NCBI RefSeq assembly: GCF_021155765.1
Contig: NC_060117.1
Location: 1,558,501 to 1,622,500, forward strand
From: Diprion similis
Lineage: Eukaryota; Arthropoda; Insecta; Hymenoptera; Diprionidae
Length of the DNA stretch: 64,000 nt
Direction: 5' to 3'
The position numbers and the translations under genes were made by a program. Below are positions 12,401 to 25,108 of this stretch, one piece after another. The notes under the pieces are model-generated. The model saw only the letters and a program-made list of their open reading frames with translations, made no database searches and had not been told where the DNA came from. Position 1 is the stretch's first letter. Each line of letters starts with the position of its first letter.

Positions 12401-15400
12401 ATAAGAACGCTATAAGTTGAAAGAATTAAAAGGAAAGAATGGCGGGAATTAAATTTCCACGATGAATAAATAAGAATTAGCGAATGAAAATGTTGTTTTT
12501 ATAATCCGTTGGTGCCCGACGCGGAATTAAACGAGGAATGAAAAATTGATTAAGAAATTTTCTTTCCTTTTGTACGCAGGGGGGTGTTCATTGTTTAAAT
12601 TGTTCATTTGTTCATTGTATATGTTCTTTTGTATTAAATAAACTTATTATATAACTTTATTAATAAACAAATTGTACGTATACGTACAGCATCTATTTTT
12701 TTTTTTTTTTTCATCTTTCTCTCTCCGCGTCATTCTCGAGCGTTATTGAATAATTTTCGTTCACTTATTTTCCTCCATTTTTCGAATTCAAGATATTGAA
12801 TCCGCGGGACAAGTTTTTCGTTTTTCTTTTCGTTCGGTTCGTCGTATTTTTTTTTTTTTTTTTTGGTAAAAGAAAAATCGAATTAATTTTCAATAAAGAA
12901 AGTCTATCAATAACTGCGTAGAATTGTCGAATCATTAGGATAACAATAATAACAACAATAACGATAATTCGCGCGAGGTTTGCAACTTACTCGAATACCG
13001 TATTGGAATTGGAAAAATTTCAATCACAAAACGGTAAATAAACAATTTTAACAATTAATTTGAGTAGATGGACGCTGCTTGAGAGCGAATTTGAAAAAGA
13101 AAAAAATTAAGAAAAGCGTCAAAGAAGAAAGAAACACGGTCGAGAATTGTTTTCACCATCATCATCATCATCATCATCATTATCATCATTATTATTATTA
13201 CCATTATTATTATTATTATTATTATTATTAAACACGCAGGTCTAAATTTTGCATTTTTTTTTTGTTTTTTTTTTCAATTTTTTTTTTTTTCACGGAAGGA
13301 GGGGGGAGGAAATCCTGTCTGATGACTGAAGGGAAAGGGCGGGGAAGGGAGGTTTTGAACGAACGAACGATGCTCTCTCTCCCATTCCATTAGCTTTTCA
13401 ATATGCGAGCGGGGCTGCAGCTATAAACCCTCTATATACATATACACGAATGTTAATTTCGACACGAAATTAAATTCCCTTCGATTTTATACACAAGGTG
13501 CTGTTTCATGTAACTTCTCGATCCAGCTGTATACAATCTATTATACGATTTTTACGCAACGGGAGGCGCGCAACTCGCGGGTACCGTTACAAGTTATAAT
13601 TCTTTTCAACATACATCTGTTTCCGTCGTGTGAAAAAAACTCATGACAATCGTAATCTCGTGCGAAAAAAACGGAGAGAGAAGAAAAAAAAAAAAAAAAA
13701 AAAAGAGAAGGAAAGAACGAAAGAAAGACTAGGCGCGGAAATTACCCCACGACGACGTCGCAGAGTGCAAAATAAAAAGAAAAGAAAAGAAAAGTAAATA
13801 AATAAATAAAATGTTAAAGTTGCAACAGAAGTCGAGAATATATATATATTTTTTTTTTTGTTTGGTTTTTTTTTTATTCTTGATTTTTCGTTTTCGTTCA
13901 ACCGTTGTAACAATAAACTCGATAATCTGCAATCAGATATATGTATGTATATATGTATATATACTGAATTTCAATCAGATATTAATCAATATCGAAATAT
14001 CAACACGCATATCGTTATACAATTGAACGGAGTAATTGTTGGTGGGGGAAATCATGAAAAGTTTTTTTTCCTGTAATTTTGTATCACCGATGGCAAACTG
14101 TATTACATTTGTTTATATTGCAGTATAACTGTTATTCGATATAATATGGGTGTAGGGTGCACCGCTGCAGTTCTCTCGCAATTAGTTTCGTGGGTATCGA
14201 TAAACGATTACAACACTGGCAGCAGCAGCAGGCTATGCTGGCTATGGACCAAACCGAAACCGAAACCTGAAATCGTTAATCGTTATCAATAATATCGTTA
14301 AACTACACGCCTGTACACACATTTTTCATCCTGCAGGCTCGTAAATTAAATATGTCTGTATGCATGACGTGATACATATGGGGTATTCCATGCCAACTCG
14401 ATCAGTGTTAAGTCTCGACCGTCTCAAAATCATTTCATATTTTTTTCTAACGTTCTAATCGGTAAAAAACGTGACCCTAATTTTTTTCAAATTTTTTTTA
14501 TCAAACCGTTTAGTTTTTATAAATATTTCAAGACGATTGATAATGTCCATTTTTTTTTTTAATTTGAATAAATTCTCAATTTTTATCACGTAATTCGGAA
14601 TTTTGTAATTTTTAAACACATTTGTTTTTTTACCGAATAGAACGTTAGAAAAAAACATGAAATGATTTTCAGATCGGGGTCGAGGTTTAACGCTGGTCGA
14701 GTTGAAAACATTTCATACACAATGTGGGTAATTATTATTGATTTATGTCGAAACACATCGGATGTCGTTATACGTTTACACAGATATTTACACATACATT
14801 CATTATATAATACGTGTAACACGCAGTAATTAAACACGCAATTGGCGCGATTAATTAATTATTATTACAGTCAAATTTATACGTTTCGGTTAATTATTCT
14901 CTCTGATCACGTCGTAATTATTCTAACGATAACAAATCTCACTTAATCAACTATATCTTAATCATCACTGACAATAACTCGTGCAGAAAGCCTCCAGTCA
15001 CCTCGTATATTTATTTATTTATTCTAACGCAACGTTATACACCAAGTAATTTCGCTCTTGCATCTTGACAACCGGAAGTACGTTTGAGTAAAATGAATTT
15101 TGAATTTCATTGAGCTTAACAGGTTACGATAGATCCTTTTTTTTTTTCTTTATTTTCTTCTATTCTTTTTCTTTACACGGAAAATTGAAAATTTTCAAAT
15201 TACAGAAGTTACATTTGTCTAAAATATTGTAAAAATATGGGAAAAAATTGTCATAATTTTTACCCTCGTTTCAACTGTCGTTATTTTATTTTTACCTTTT
15301 TATTTTCTTCTTTTTTTTTTTCTCTTTTCATAATTTTGCAAACAATTTTCATTTCGAATCGAAACTTTCTTTATTATATCTTGTGTGTCTCTCGTCTTCT

Positions 15401-18400
15401 TTGCAGAGAATATATATTTTTTTTTTTCTCAAAGACTTTGTGTTAAACGGAAATCGATTTAAGATTATAAATATTTTTTTGGGGGATGATGGGGTGTAAA
15501 ATTTTCTCGCAGATTAATTTCCAACGAATTTCTTTACCCCGCAGACAATGGCGAGGCATCGGCCACGAGAAAGAGACGAGACTCGGCCTGAATCCCGAAG
15601 CTTTCCTCCGAGTACCGTTCCGTCTTCTGTCTCACCGGAAGTTCCCGCCGCCGCCGACGAGGAGGAGGAAGCCTTTTTCGAGAGGCCACCGCCGCCCTCG
15701 CCTCAAACGAATCAACAGCACCAAACGGAACTGGCGAACGGAACTCAGAACGACACTCCTCCCGGGACAATCAGGGAAGACTCAGCATCCGCTTCCGGTG
15801 TAACCGATCTCGTCGACGCGCCTTCATCATCCTCCCTTGATCGCAATCTCACGGAGGAATTAGTTAGGTCGGTATACCCGGTTATTCAAGGAAAGACGGA
15901 GTAACATTCATTTCCGTTTATCAAGGGCTGCCAGAATTTCTCATTAATTTTTATTGTGAAAATAATTTATACGATTTTCAACGAATTTTGAAAATTTTTC
16001 AAAATTTTTTTTTACAACCAAAAACAACATTGTTCTCGTACAATAATTATAGATAGTAAGTATAGATAGTTTCTTTTATGAGAATTTTTGTTTTTTGGGT
16101 AGAGAAAAAAGAAAATAATCAACAAGATAATAGATCATTTTTAAAGAAAATTAACAATTTAATTCTTTATTAAACATTATACTCACAATTTTGTACGAAA
16201 TAGTGCGAATGGTTTTAATTTCCGTAGAAATTTGTTGTTGGATTTTAACGATAAAGTAGTGAGAAACGGAAAATTGGAGAAATTTTTTTTTTTTCTTCTT
16301 TTTGTTCAGTATTGGCAAATCTTCTTTCTCTACAGGTTTACAACGACGAATGGCGAGGGACTTTCGTCGTCGGAAATATTGAGTAGAAGACCTAGGCAGA
16401 CATCCAGGGACCATTACACTTCCAGGTGAGTTTACAAACTCAAAGAAAACGAGGAGAAATTTTATAATCTATGTATCTATGCCTGATTTTTATCCGTTAG
16501 ATTCAATTTAGTTACTTTTTTGATTTCTATCCTTTTTTCCCATTTTCGAACCGTATCGCAATTCACACTCGCAGTTTTATTTATACATTGACATTCACGC
16601 TTCGCCTTTGTAGTCGCCACGGGAATGGCTGATCTATCTATATGAATAAGAATAAAACAGTAAATATCTAAGAAAAAAAAAAAATAATAAAGAACTCGTC
16701 GATTTTATTCTAACCTAGTATCGTCATTTGAACAGTATTTTTTTTAGGAAGAAGACAACAAGAATAATAAGAATTAACTTCTTTATTATCTTTAGGCGTA
16801 ATAATACTAAATTCTTTTCATCCAATCGTTGATAAGAATTTTATTATCGAAATCACGCTAACAGCGAGAAGTCTAAGAAAACGAGGAAGCAATTCGCTAT
16901 ATTTGGCTACTGAAAAAAAAAGGGAAATTATTCGGGCGACAGTGAAATGTGGTATGAATTAATAAAGGCGGGGTTACAGAACGTCGGGTTGGCGCAGGTC
17001 GCGAGAATCGGGCGGCCATGGAGCTTCCGGTCCATCGGAAGAGGCTGTAACTCTGAGGAGGCAGGCGAACAGCGGCACCAGGATAGCGCCGAACATGATT
17101 GACCGGATATTCGACAACAGCAACAGGAGGCAGTACGGAATGGGATTAATCGGGCGATTATATGGGTAAGCGAGAAGAACATTAAGAAAAAAAAAAAAAA
17201 AAAGAAAACACAATTTTTGTTATTCACAGCAGTAATTCCTCGCAGATAATGATGATTTCGAAAGGCGACTGATTAAACCAAATTTTCGCTTTCAGACGTT
17301 CGTTTAGAAAAAGCGTCGCTCATAAACCTGACGTGAAAAAACAGCTGGACGATATCGAAGATCACAGGCCCTTCTTTACCTACTGGATAACCACCGTTCA
17401 GGTCATGATCCTCGTCATATCTTTGGCCTGCTACGGCTTCGGACCATTCGGCTTTGAGCTCAATCACAGATCTGGCTTGGTGAGAAAATTAGACGCGATT
17501 TTTGTTTTTCCTTTTCGTATAAACGTCACTTTTCATCCTTTGCCATGCTCGCAGGTACTCGTCACGAGCTTATCCCTTCAACAAGTCGACTATCAGGAGC
17601 CTGCAAACTTTTGGATCGGTCCAAGAGCCGCGGACCTTATTCATCTGGGGGCTAAATTCGCACCCTGCATGCGGAGGGACATTAAAATCCTGAAGGAAAT
17701 AGACGTGTGGAGAGAAAGGGAACGCGACACCGCCTGTTGCATACGCAACGACGACTCGGGATGCGTTCAGTCGAGCAAACAAGACTGCTCTGTGAGTAAT
17801 CGAACTACCTTATCCACGTTTTTGATTCTCGAAATTGGGTTTTTTGTTTTTTTTTGTTTTTTTATCTTGAAACTAAGCGAGTTCTGGTCCGATTTATAAT
17901 ATTCGTTCTGTGTCCTTGCAATCAACTGGTCCGGGGATTGAGATCAACTATGACGGTAATTAAACCAGGGTTATAGACCCTGATCCTCGTCTTCTGTATT
18001 GGGAACGAAAATGTGGCGCTGTGACATCTGGTAGCAAAATATGTAACGTCTAACTCTAAGTCTTAATATTGCTAATCAGTCACGCCTTCACGTTCGTTCG
18101 CAATAACCGCATGTATGAAACTACGTTTATTTGTAGAAAACTTGTGGATTATTCATCGCTAATGCTTTTTCTTTTTTCTCTCTCTCTCTCTCTCTCCTGA
18201 AATTCTCGTACAGAACACCATATCTACGTGGAAGAAATGGGGCCCAGGAGACAGCGGACCCGGAGGACGGATAAGCGGATCGGTTTGCGGACTTGATCCA
18301 AAATTCTGCGACGCTCCAGCCAGCATCGCGCCATACGAATGGCCCGACGACATCACCAAGTGGCCTATATGTCGGAAAACCAATCCGTTTAACCAGAGGT

Positions 18401-20786
18401 TCAGGTGAGTCGAATGAAACGTTGGATTACATCTTGCTAAACGGAATATCCTTCCAATTTTTCTCACCAATCAAAATCCCACAGCAAGGGTGGAAGCAAC
18501 CAGATGTTTCCGGTGGGTCGTCACATGGACAAGATGGCGGAGCATATGGTTTGCGAAGTCATTGGTCATCCCTGCTGCATCGGGATTCATGGGATGTGTC
18601 GAATAACCACAAAGGAGTACTGCGACTTCGTACACGGATATTTTCACGAGGAGGCGTCGCTGTGTTCCCAGGTCGAGTGTCTCCACGACGTATGCGGCAT
18701 GATTCCGTTCCTCCATCCGGAGTGGCCCGATCAATTCTACCGTCTATTCACCTCGATTTTTCTCCACGCTGGGTGAGGGTTTTTTTTTTTTTTTTTTTTT
18801 TTTTTTGTGTACGATTCGATTATCCAAATAGCCTGATTCCTGTCTTACCTTGACGCGTGATTTATTTTTCTCCAGGATATTTCACCTCGTCATCACCCTC
18901 TTCGTTCAGTACTTCTTCATGAGAGACTTGGAGAAGCTCACGGGATCCTTCCGCATTGCGATTATATACTTCACTGGTGGACTTGCTGGAAATTTGGCCA
19001 GCGCTATATTTGTTCCTTACAGAGCTGAGGTGAGCAGCGCAACTAAAACGTCCAACTGTTGCTTGGTACACGCGATGATAGGATTGAGAATTAGGAATGA
19101 ATGCAATTTTTGAGAAAATATAGTACTGAAAACTGAAACTGTCGTTTCAAAATAATCGACGATATATTTTTCGAGAGGATATAGAAATTTGAAGTATAAC
19201 ACTTTCGGGAAAAATGAAAGTACTTTCTTTTGTGCTAAATTCTGACGTTTACTTTACCCTGTAATTCTTCCTCGAGTAGCATTTTCATTATTATGATCAT
19301 CGAGCGGAATATTTACTCCAAGCTCTTTTCAATCGAAATTTCTGTTTGAACAGCAAGTGGAAAGTGAAAGGGGTCGTCCCCTGTTGTTTGATGGGTCACT
19401 GTTCGCCGGTTAAATATTGCCAGAATCGTTCAATAATGTAACAGAAACGCGCGCAATGTTCGATATCGATATTAGGTAGGCTTTTAAACTGGTAGGACTC
19501 GAGTTTTACAGGCAAAATGGTCTTGAGGAGACGACGGTGAGTGGAGTCGAAAAGTCGGGATGGTAGTCGGAAGCGTTGGGAGAGGCGAGAATATAATCAG
19601 AGAAGTTTTAATTGAATACATCTGAGCAAGAGAGGCGGAAGAAGTAGCAGCTGTAGCAACAGCACCCAGAAGCATTGGACGGACGATTTAACAGACAGGA
19701 TTTTATTGTGTGTTCGCAATTTAATCAACACACTTGTGGCTGTTTCCATCTCTCTCTCCCTCTCTCTTTCTCTCTTTTCAAGAATCAACTGCAGCCCTCG
19801 GAGGGGAAAGCAGAAATTCTCTTCGCTCTTTCTTTCCTCTACTGCTAAAGTTTCTCGAAGACTCTTGAAGCAGCCCTAAACTCGCACACAGACGTACGGA
19901 CTTTTGTGCAGGGTGCAACGAACGAACTCTATTCTAAATACTCGCGTTCGCATTTCTCGTTCCACTTCATTGTACGTACGATATGCCTGCACAGTTTTGT
20001 TCGCATTCTTTCTTCAAACTCACGTCTCAGGAAAACAATTTCAATTCTAAGTTTAAATTCCCGATCAGATATATTCTTAATGTCCAATACTCGATGGCGA
20101 AATTGCGTGCGATACAAATTCAGATGAAATTTCACAGTTCAGTGCCTCGCCAATGACTTATCGAATTGATTTGAATAAGAACTGAGTTAGAAAATGTCTG
20201 ACAAGGTATTTTTCTTACCTTTTTAACTCGGCCTTTGGTGATAATTAGTACAAAATAATCGTCTTCAAACTCTGTAACTCTCTCGAACCTTAATACTCAG
20301 GAAAACTGTTCCAACGATCATCTGCTAAGCTTAAAATTTTTTTTTCTCTTCCAGGTGGGACCAGCGGGAGCGCATTTTGCCCTCCTCGCGACGCTCGTCG
20401 TGGAGGTTTTAAACAGCTGGCCAATGCTGAAGCACCCTCGCAGGGCGCTTTCAAAGCTGCTTCTCTCGCTGTTCGTGCTGCTGCTGCTCGGGGCTTTGCC
20501 CTGGATCGACAACTACGCTCATCTCTTCGGCTTCGTGTTCGGTTTCCTGGCCGCATACGCCGTGATGCCGTTCATATCCTTCGGGAAGTACGACCGACGA
20601 CGAAAGATCCTCCTGATCTGGGTCTGCCTGGTTCTGATAGTCGGACTGTTCGCGATGCTCCTCGCCCTCTTCTACAACGTTCCAGTCTACGAGTGCGAGA
20701 TCTGCAAACTCTTCACCTGCATACCGTTCACCAAGGACTTCTGCGCCTCTCAGAATATCAATTTCAAGAGGGAGGAACCCGTATGA
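6250..20786 (+). CDS. iRhom: Inactive rhomboid protein (iRhom / rhomboid-5), 5' end not resolved
   Basis: iRhoms are ER/Golgi pseudoproteases of the rhomboid family that steer trafficking or degradation of EGF-family ligands and, in mammals, of TACE. My exons are 6250-6810, 8216-8402, 8918-9010, 15545-15867, 16336-16425, 16980-17165, 17296-17479, 17555-17791, 18214-18404, 18485-18772, 18876-19029 and 20355-20786; phases join cleanly to give 974 residues. In order: a disordered Gly/Ser-rich N-terminus with 27 Gln (residues 68-94); an acidic Pro-rich stretch around 281-388; a basic block; TM1 near 510-530; the Cys-rich luminal iRhom homology domain (about 541-775); then the rhomboid core. The catalytic Gly-x-Ser is replaced by G-P-A-G (833-836), with the Pro typical of iRhoms, while the TM6-type His (887) is kept. 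The frame is open into the acceptor at 6249, so the true start may lie in an earlier exon; the first in-frame ATG here is 6344. Candidate polyadenylation signals AATAAA lie at 21145 and 21162. Confidence 0.95.
6452..6532 (+). repeat. Polyglutamine-coding CAA/CAG tract in iRhom
   Basis: There are 27 consecutive Gln codons. The 5' half is almost pure CAA and the 3' half is mixed CAG/CAA. A second short Gln run follows at about 6545-6556. The tract lies in the cytosolic N-terminal region, between a Gly-rich stretch and a Ser/Pro-rich stretch. Codon mixing in the 3' half would tend to limit slippage; the CAA-rich half is the likelier site of length variation. Confidence 0.95.
6866..7112. mobile_element. 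MITE-like inverted-repeat element in an iRhom intron
   Basis: The ends are AACAGAGTCC at 6867 and GGACTCTGTT at 7101-7110. Arms of roughly 89 bp (6866-6954 and 7024-7112) match as diverged reverse complements, including GCCGCCAT/ATGGCGGC and GGGAAGTTT/AAACTTCCCG. The spacer is about 70 bp and there is no coding capacity. The size and long terminal inverted repeats fit a miniature inverted-repeat transposable element. The target duplication is not clear, so the superfamily is not assigned. Confidence 0.6.
7160..7322 (+). repeat. Dispersed intronic repeat, copy 1
   Basis: This segment is similar to 8562-8785, in the same orientation. Shared blocks include ACTAATGCAACCAG, AACTTAGGTTAT, GTGATAAAATGGCG and TCTGACGTTATGAGGA (TGACGTCATGAGGA in copy 2). 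Copy 1 lacks about 60 bp that are present in copy 2. The two copies flank the iRhom exon 8216-8402. The family is unknown to me. Confidence 0.6.
8562..8785 (+). repeat. Dispersed intronic repeat, copy 2
   Basis: This is the longer partner of 7160-7322. It shares the AT-rich core and the AAAATGGCGTCGA/CAAGACG block and ends in GACGTCATGAGG, a CRE-like half-palindrome. It lies in the intron between the exons at 8216-8402 and 8918-9010. It has no coding capacity. Confidence 0.6.
9825..10985 (+). repeat. Minisatellite, about 36-bp unit (GATAGACGATAACTCAAG)
   Basis: Diverged copies of a unit with core GATAGACGATAACTCAAG followed by a TTATAGATA-rich stretch repeat for more than 1.1 kb. Within it a longer block recurs: the marker CATGGAGGATAAGTCATGAC appears near 10370, 10631 and 10785. 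Larger segments have therefore been duplicated on top of the basic unit. Reverse-strand frames through it are repetitive by-products, not genes. Confidence 0.9.
14394..14704. mobile_element. MITE-like inverted-repeat element (CAACTCG ends)
   Basis: The left end CAACTCGATCAGTGTTAA and the reverse complement of the right end CAACTCGACCAGCGTTAA match. They are followed on both sides by CTCGACC, AAAATCATTTCAT and TTTTTTTCTAACGTTCTA. Arms are about 76 bp (14394-14468 and 14626-14704) around an AT-rich spacer. There is no coding capacity. Its interior resembles 4120-4240 in this window (the CCGTTTA..TTTTATAAATATTTCAAG block), so at least two members of the family are present here. Confidence 0.65.
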
Positions 20787-21414
20787 CACCGGGGGCAGCG
20801 GTCAAGAGCCGAGCTGGCAGTTCCGCTCGGCTTCTGGTCAAAAGCTCAGCATCCGCCGCTGCCGGTCCGTAAATTCGGAATAACACTGCCCAGTTTCGAT
20901 TCGAATTGGGATTTGGATGATTTCTGGTTTCCTTATGTCGGGAGTCGCCGTTACGTCGCTCCGATTTTCATCGATTTCGGTATAGATTATCGCAGCTAAG
21001 GGTAAATACGTTGGTGTCGGTCCCACCTTATCACCTATACCTAAAATAATCTACACAGATTAGCCGGTTCTACCTCCCCAATTTCCTCTTTTCCCTCCGC
21101 CTAAACATTCCCGCACGAGGAGATAAAAGAAATCGGAGAAAAAAAATAAATATTTTATCCAAATAAAGAAGAAGGAGGAAAACAAAGTGAGAAAAAAAAA
21201 TTACCTACCGGACTAGGTATAAGGACGTGAAATATTTTTCTCGAATAATACCGATGCACTGACAGCACAAATAATATTGTTTAACAATATTAATCGATTA
21301 ACAAATACTCGTATAAATATTACTACTGGGATAGAAACATTCTTACAAAAAAATATCAAACGGAAGAGATATTTTTGTGTGGTGATATAGTGATAATAAT
21401 AATAATGATGATGC

Positions 21415-21446
<32 letters not shown>

Positions 21447-21664
21447 GTGGTGGTGTGGTGGTCGTAAATATTACACGCGACGTGGGTGTTGTTAATTCTT
21501 TTTCTTCAATATATCAATAACTGAATACGCGAAAGATATGAGAAACTTTACAAGCAATTGAATAACACGAAGTTGTAAATATAATAATAATAATTCATAG
21601 TACTAACAACAATAATAATAGTAATGATAATAATAATAATAATAATAACCATACCCATACCTAT

Positions 21665-21696
<32 letters not shown>

Positions 21697-24560
21697 TGAC
21701 GATGACAATCTTTTTTTTCGACAAACGACCGATGACAACGATTCGTCGTATAACATAAATAGCATATGTGTGTATACATATGTGTATATGTATAATATGT
21801 ATATATGCCTGTGTATACAACACGGATGACGGTGAGAGATGAAATGAAGAGGTGAATATATAACATCTTAGTTATTATTAATAATAATAATGACACTAAT
21901 ACTAACATTAACGATAATATTATAAGACTTGATAAGACATTTTGATTAATTACAACTATATGCATGTATTCGTATATTCATATATGTATGTGTGCACACA
22001 CGTGCACCCATATAGGTATGTATGCGTATATGTTAGTGAAAATTAATATGCGATATATTATACAATATACATATAAATATAATGATAATGATGATATTGT
22101 GGATGTGTATTTTATTATAAACGCGTAAAATAATTATACCATACGTACATCTATATATACATAATATTCATATACATATAACATTATATTATACTAACTA
22201 TAAGTTATACAATAATAATATGTATAATGATTATACATGCATCATAGGTATATATATATATATATATATAATATACATATATATATACACGTACATATAC
22301 AGAATTACATACACACAAACACACACACACACACACACACACGCGTGCATATAAATATTATACTTATAACATAAATGATAACGTTATGTAAAATTATAAA
22401 AATAATAATAATAATAATAATAATAACAATAATATTACAACTTACGATGATTCTTAGGAAGAAAAGTGGTGAAAGTTTTAACTCGGGAAACAAACAAAAA
22501 AAAATCGATAAATCATTAAAGATTATTAATATCGTATTATTATTGTTATTATTATTGTTATTAATATTATTATTCTCATTATTATCATTGTTGTTATTAT
22601 TATTCTCATTATTATTATTATTATTGTTGTTGTTATTATGATTATTATTAATATAATTATTCCTATTCGTCGAGAGTGAAATAGCTTAAGAAGAAAAACG
22701 TGCGAACAATTAATTAAAGGGGAAAAAAAAAAAAAAAAAATGAAACGAAATGATAGATGCGTGATAATAATAATAATAATGATAACGATAATATTCATAA
22801 TAATGCTAATAATGATAATGATCTTTCGTAAGGATTGTAAAGCGTGATCGGAGATCGCAAGAGGAAGAGAAGATATTAAGAGAAAATTTCATTTCAAATA
22901 ATAACGTATCACAGAGTGAAAGAAAGAGAGAAAGAAAGAAAGAAAGAAAGAGTCGATGAAGATAACGCATTAAAAAAAAAAAAAACAAAAAAAAAAAAAA
23001 GTAGTAGAAGATGAAGAAGAAGAAGAAGAAAAAGAAGAAAAGAAGAAGATATGTGCCACGAAGAAATTTACGATATACAAAAAAAAAAAAAAAGGAAACA
23101 TTAATTATACATATACAAATATACATGAATATATATATGTATATGTATATTAATAATAAACTAGGTACGTGTAATGTATATTATTATATACAATCACGCG
23201 ATTAATCAGAAATGTATTTGAAACCACCCCCACGTTCAATCGATCGATCTTTTTCCTCGATTTCCACTGTATTCATAACACACACACACACATATATATA
23301 AAAAAAAGAACAAACAACATTATTATCAATATTACTCAAACTTCTTTTCATACGTTTTTTTTTTTTTTTTTTTTAATCCTTTTTCCTTCTATTATTATTT
23401 CCACTTTTTTTTCTTATTCCTTGCATAATTATTACGTCAAATCCATTTACTGAGACTAATAATTATCGATGTATTTGAAATAAATAAAATGATGGGAAAA
23501 ATGAAAAACAAAAAACAAAAAAAAAAAAAAAAAAAACTAATAAAAACGAATGAAACGAAAAATAATCGTCGCGTACTTTTATGTGAAGTTTCTGTTCTTT
23601 AATTACCCCTCGTCTCTTGTCGCCTTGCATATAATTATTGACAGCAGAAGATATTCAATATATTTCATTGATTATACGATTGATTTACAATCTTAAGTTG
23701 ATTTCTGTAGAATGCGATGAAAACGCGAGTGGTCGATAATTTTAAAAATATCGTAAAACTTCGGGTATTAAGAGGTAAGGAAAATAAAATCGAAAATAAT
23801 GGAGTTACACGTGCATTGACTTGCGTGCGGAAATATTTTCGGACAGGCTGAAAGGTGATGAAATATCTAAACCTACTTGGAAAATAGCCGAAAGAAATTC
23901 ACTGTGATTTAATTTTCTTAAACCAAACGATTATAAACATCTTTCTTTTTTTTTTTTTTTTTTGTATTTTTTTTTTTTTCGCGTTTTTCTAGCTTTTGAA
24001 GGCAATTTGTTCTTCAGAATTCGATTTTCATCGTATAAAAATAAATAGATGATAGTAATAATGATAAATAATAATTATAAACTAACAATAACGATACAGT
24101 ATCTCTCTCTCTCTCTCTTTATATATATTATTAAATAAAAATAACGGTAACGGTAAATTTTATGACGAAGTTAAAACTTAAAATTAAGAGATTAATCGTA
24201 ATAATTATAATAAAAAATGGACCAAAGCTGTACCTACACAACGATTGTTGCACATGCCTGCGGACGTAGTTCCTTTTCTTTTCTTTTTTTTTTTTTTCTT
24301 TTTTGCGCTGTTGCGTTTTCTTTTCGTTTATTCCTTATTCTCCGATAGAATCAATCGAAAGACACGTGCTCTGTAAGAATAGTTTTGATTTCTTGTGTAT
24401 ATTGAACAAGAAGAAGAAGAAAAGAGAAGAGCAGAGAGAGAGTCTCACTTTTTCTTCGTTTTTATATTACATATATAAAATATTATAAATATTATTGTAC
24501 CAGTCACTGTTACACGAATCATGCATATACATACCATCGCCCATTAGTAGTAATAATAAC

Positions 24561-24603
<43 letters not shown>

Positions 24604-25108
24604 TATCAGTTTAAATAACAATAAAGAGAATGTATAAAAACAATCCTCACGCGTACAGGCAATTCTTCTATACGTTATACATTGTATAATATTCATTCCG
24701 TCATGTTTTGAAATCATTTTATTTTTATCGTCTGATAATATCATTGAAATAGAAAGAGAAAAACTCGTTTCTTCATTCCGTGAATCGTTCGTCGTCGTCG
24801 TCGTCATCATCATCATCCATTCGTGTAGTGAAAATCATGAACATTTTACTTTTAATTTCCTCGTTACTTTTTTCTTAATCGACAAAATTCTCACGATCAT
24901 CCGCGCGTGGAAAATTCTTACGTAAAAAAAAAAAAAAAAAAAAAAAAAGACAGAGATTCGTCACGGAAGTATGTAAACAAATATCATGAATAAATCATTC
25001 TCGGATCTAAATTTTTCCACCACTTCAATAATACGGACTGCGAATCTAACGGGCGTGCCGGAAAACTTTCGCGAATTATTATAGTTGTTACGGTCATTTT
25101 ATACGGTA
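20787..25108. other. iRhom 3' flank and microsatellite-rich intergenic DNA
   Basis: After the iRhom stop at 20784-20786, a likely 3' UTR runs to AATAAA signals at 21145-21150 and 21162-21167. Beyond this I see no gene. The DNA is very AT-rich and dominated by simple repeats: AAT/GAT/GGT runs at about 21391-21456, GAC at 21665-21706, TA at 22249-22270, AC at 22311-22342, ATT at about 22537-22640, A- and T-runs, and AAT at 24551-24603. Longer open frames here are homopolymeric by-products. Confidence 0.75.
21391..24603. repeat. Cluster of microsatellites
   Basis: At least seven separate di- and trinucleotide runs (AAT, GAT, GGT, GAC, TA, AC, ATT) plus GAAA repeats near 22919-22950 lie within 3.2 kb. 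Their density is much higher than in the rest of the window. This is a set of independent simple repeats, not one array. Confidence 0.85.

Larger units (their letters stand above)
9011..15544 (+). other. Long iRhom intron (6.5 kb)
   Basis: The intron is bounded by GTAAGT at 9011 and CCCCGCAG ending at 15544, and joins two phase-0 exons. I see no exon in it. It holds a minisatellite at about 9825-10985, a CT/CCT-rich tract at about 11520-11625, CAT/ATT trinucleotide runs at about 13155-13232, several long poly-T runs, and an inverted-repeat element at 14394-14704. Its length and position between N-terminal exons would suit an internal promoter for a shorter iRhom isoform, but I see no firm signal for one. 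Confidence 0.7.

Noticed and set aside
17333-17899. Single 188-codon plus-strand frame taken as one exon
   Set aside because: It reads through a GTGAGA donor at 17480 and the GCAG acceptor ending at 17554, adding residues absent from the iRhom family. The spliced model fits better.
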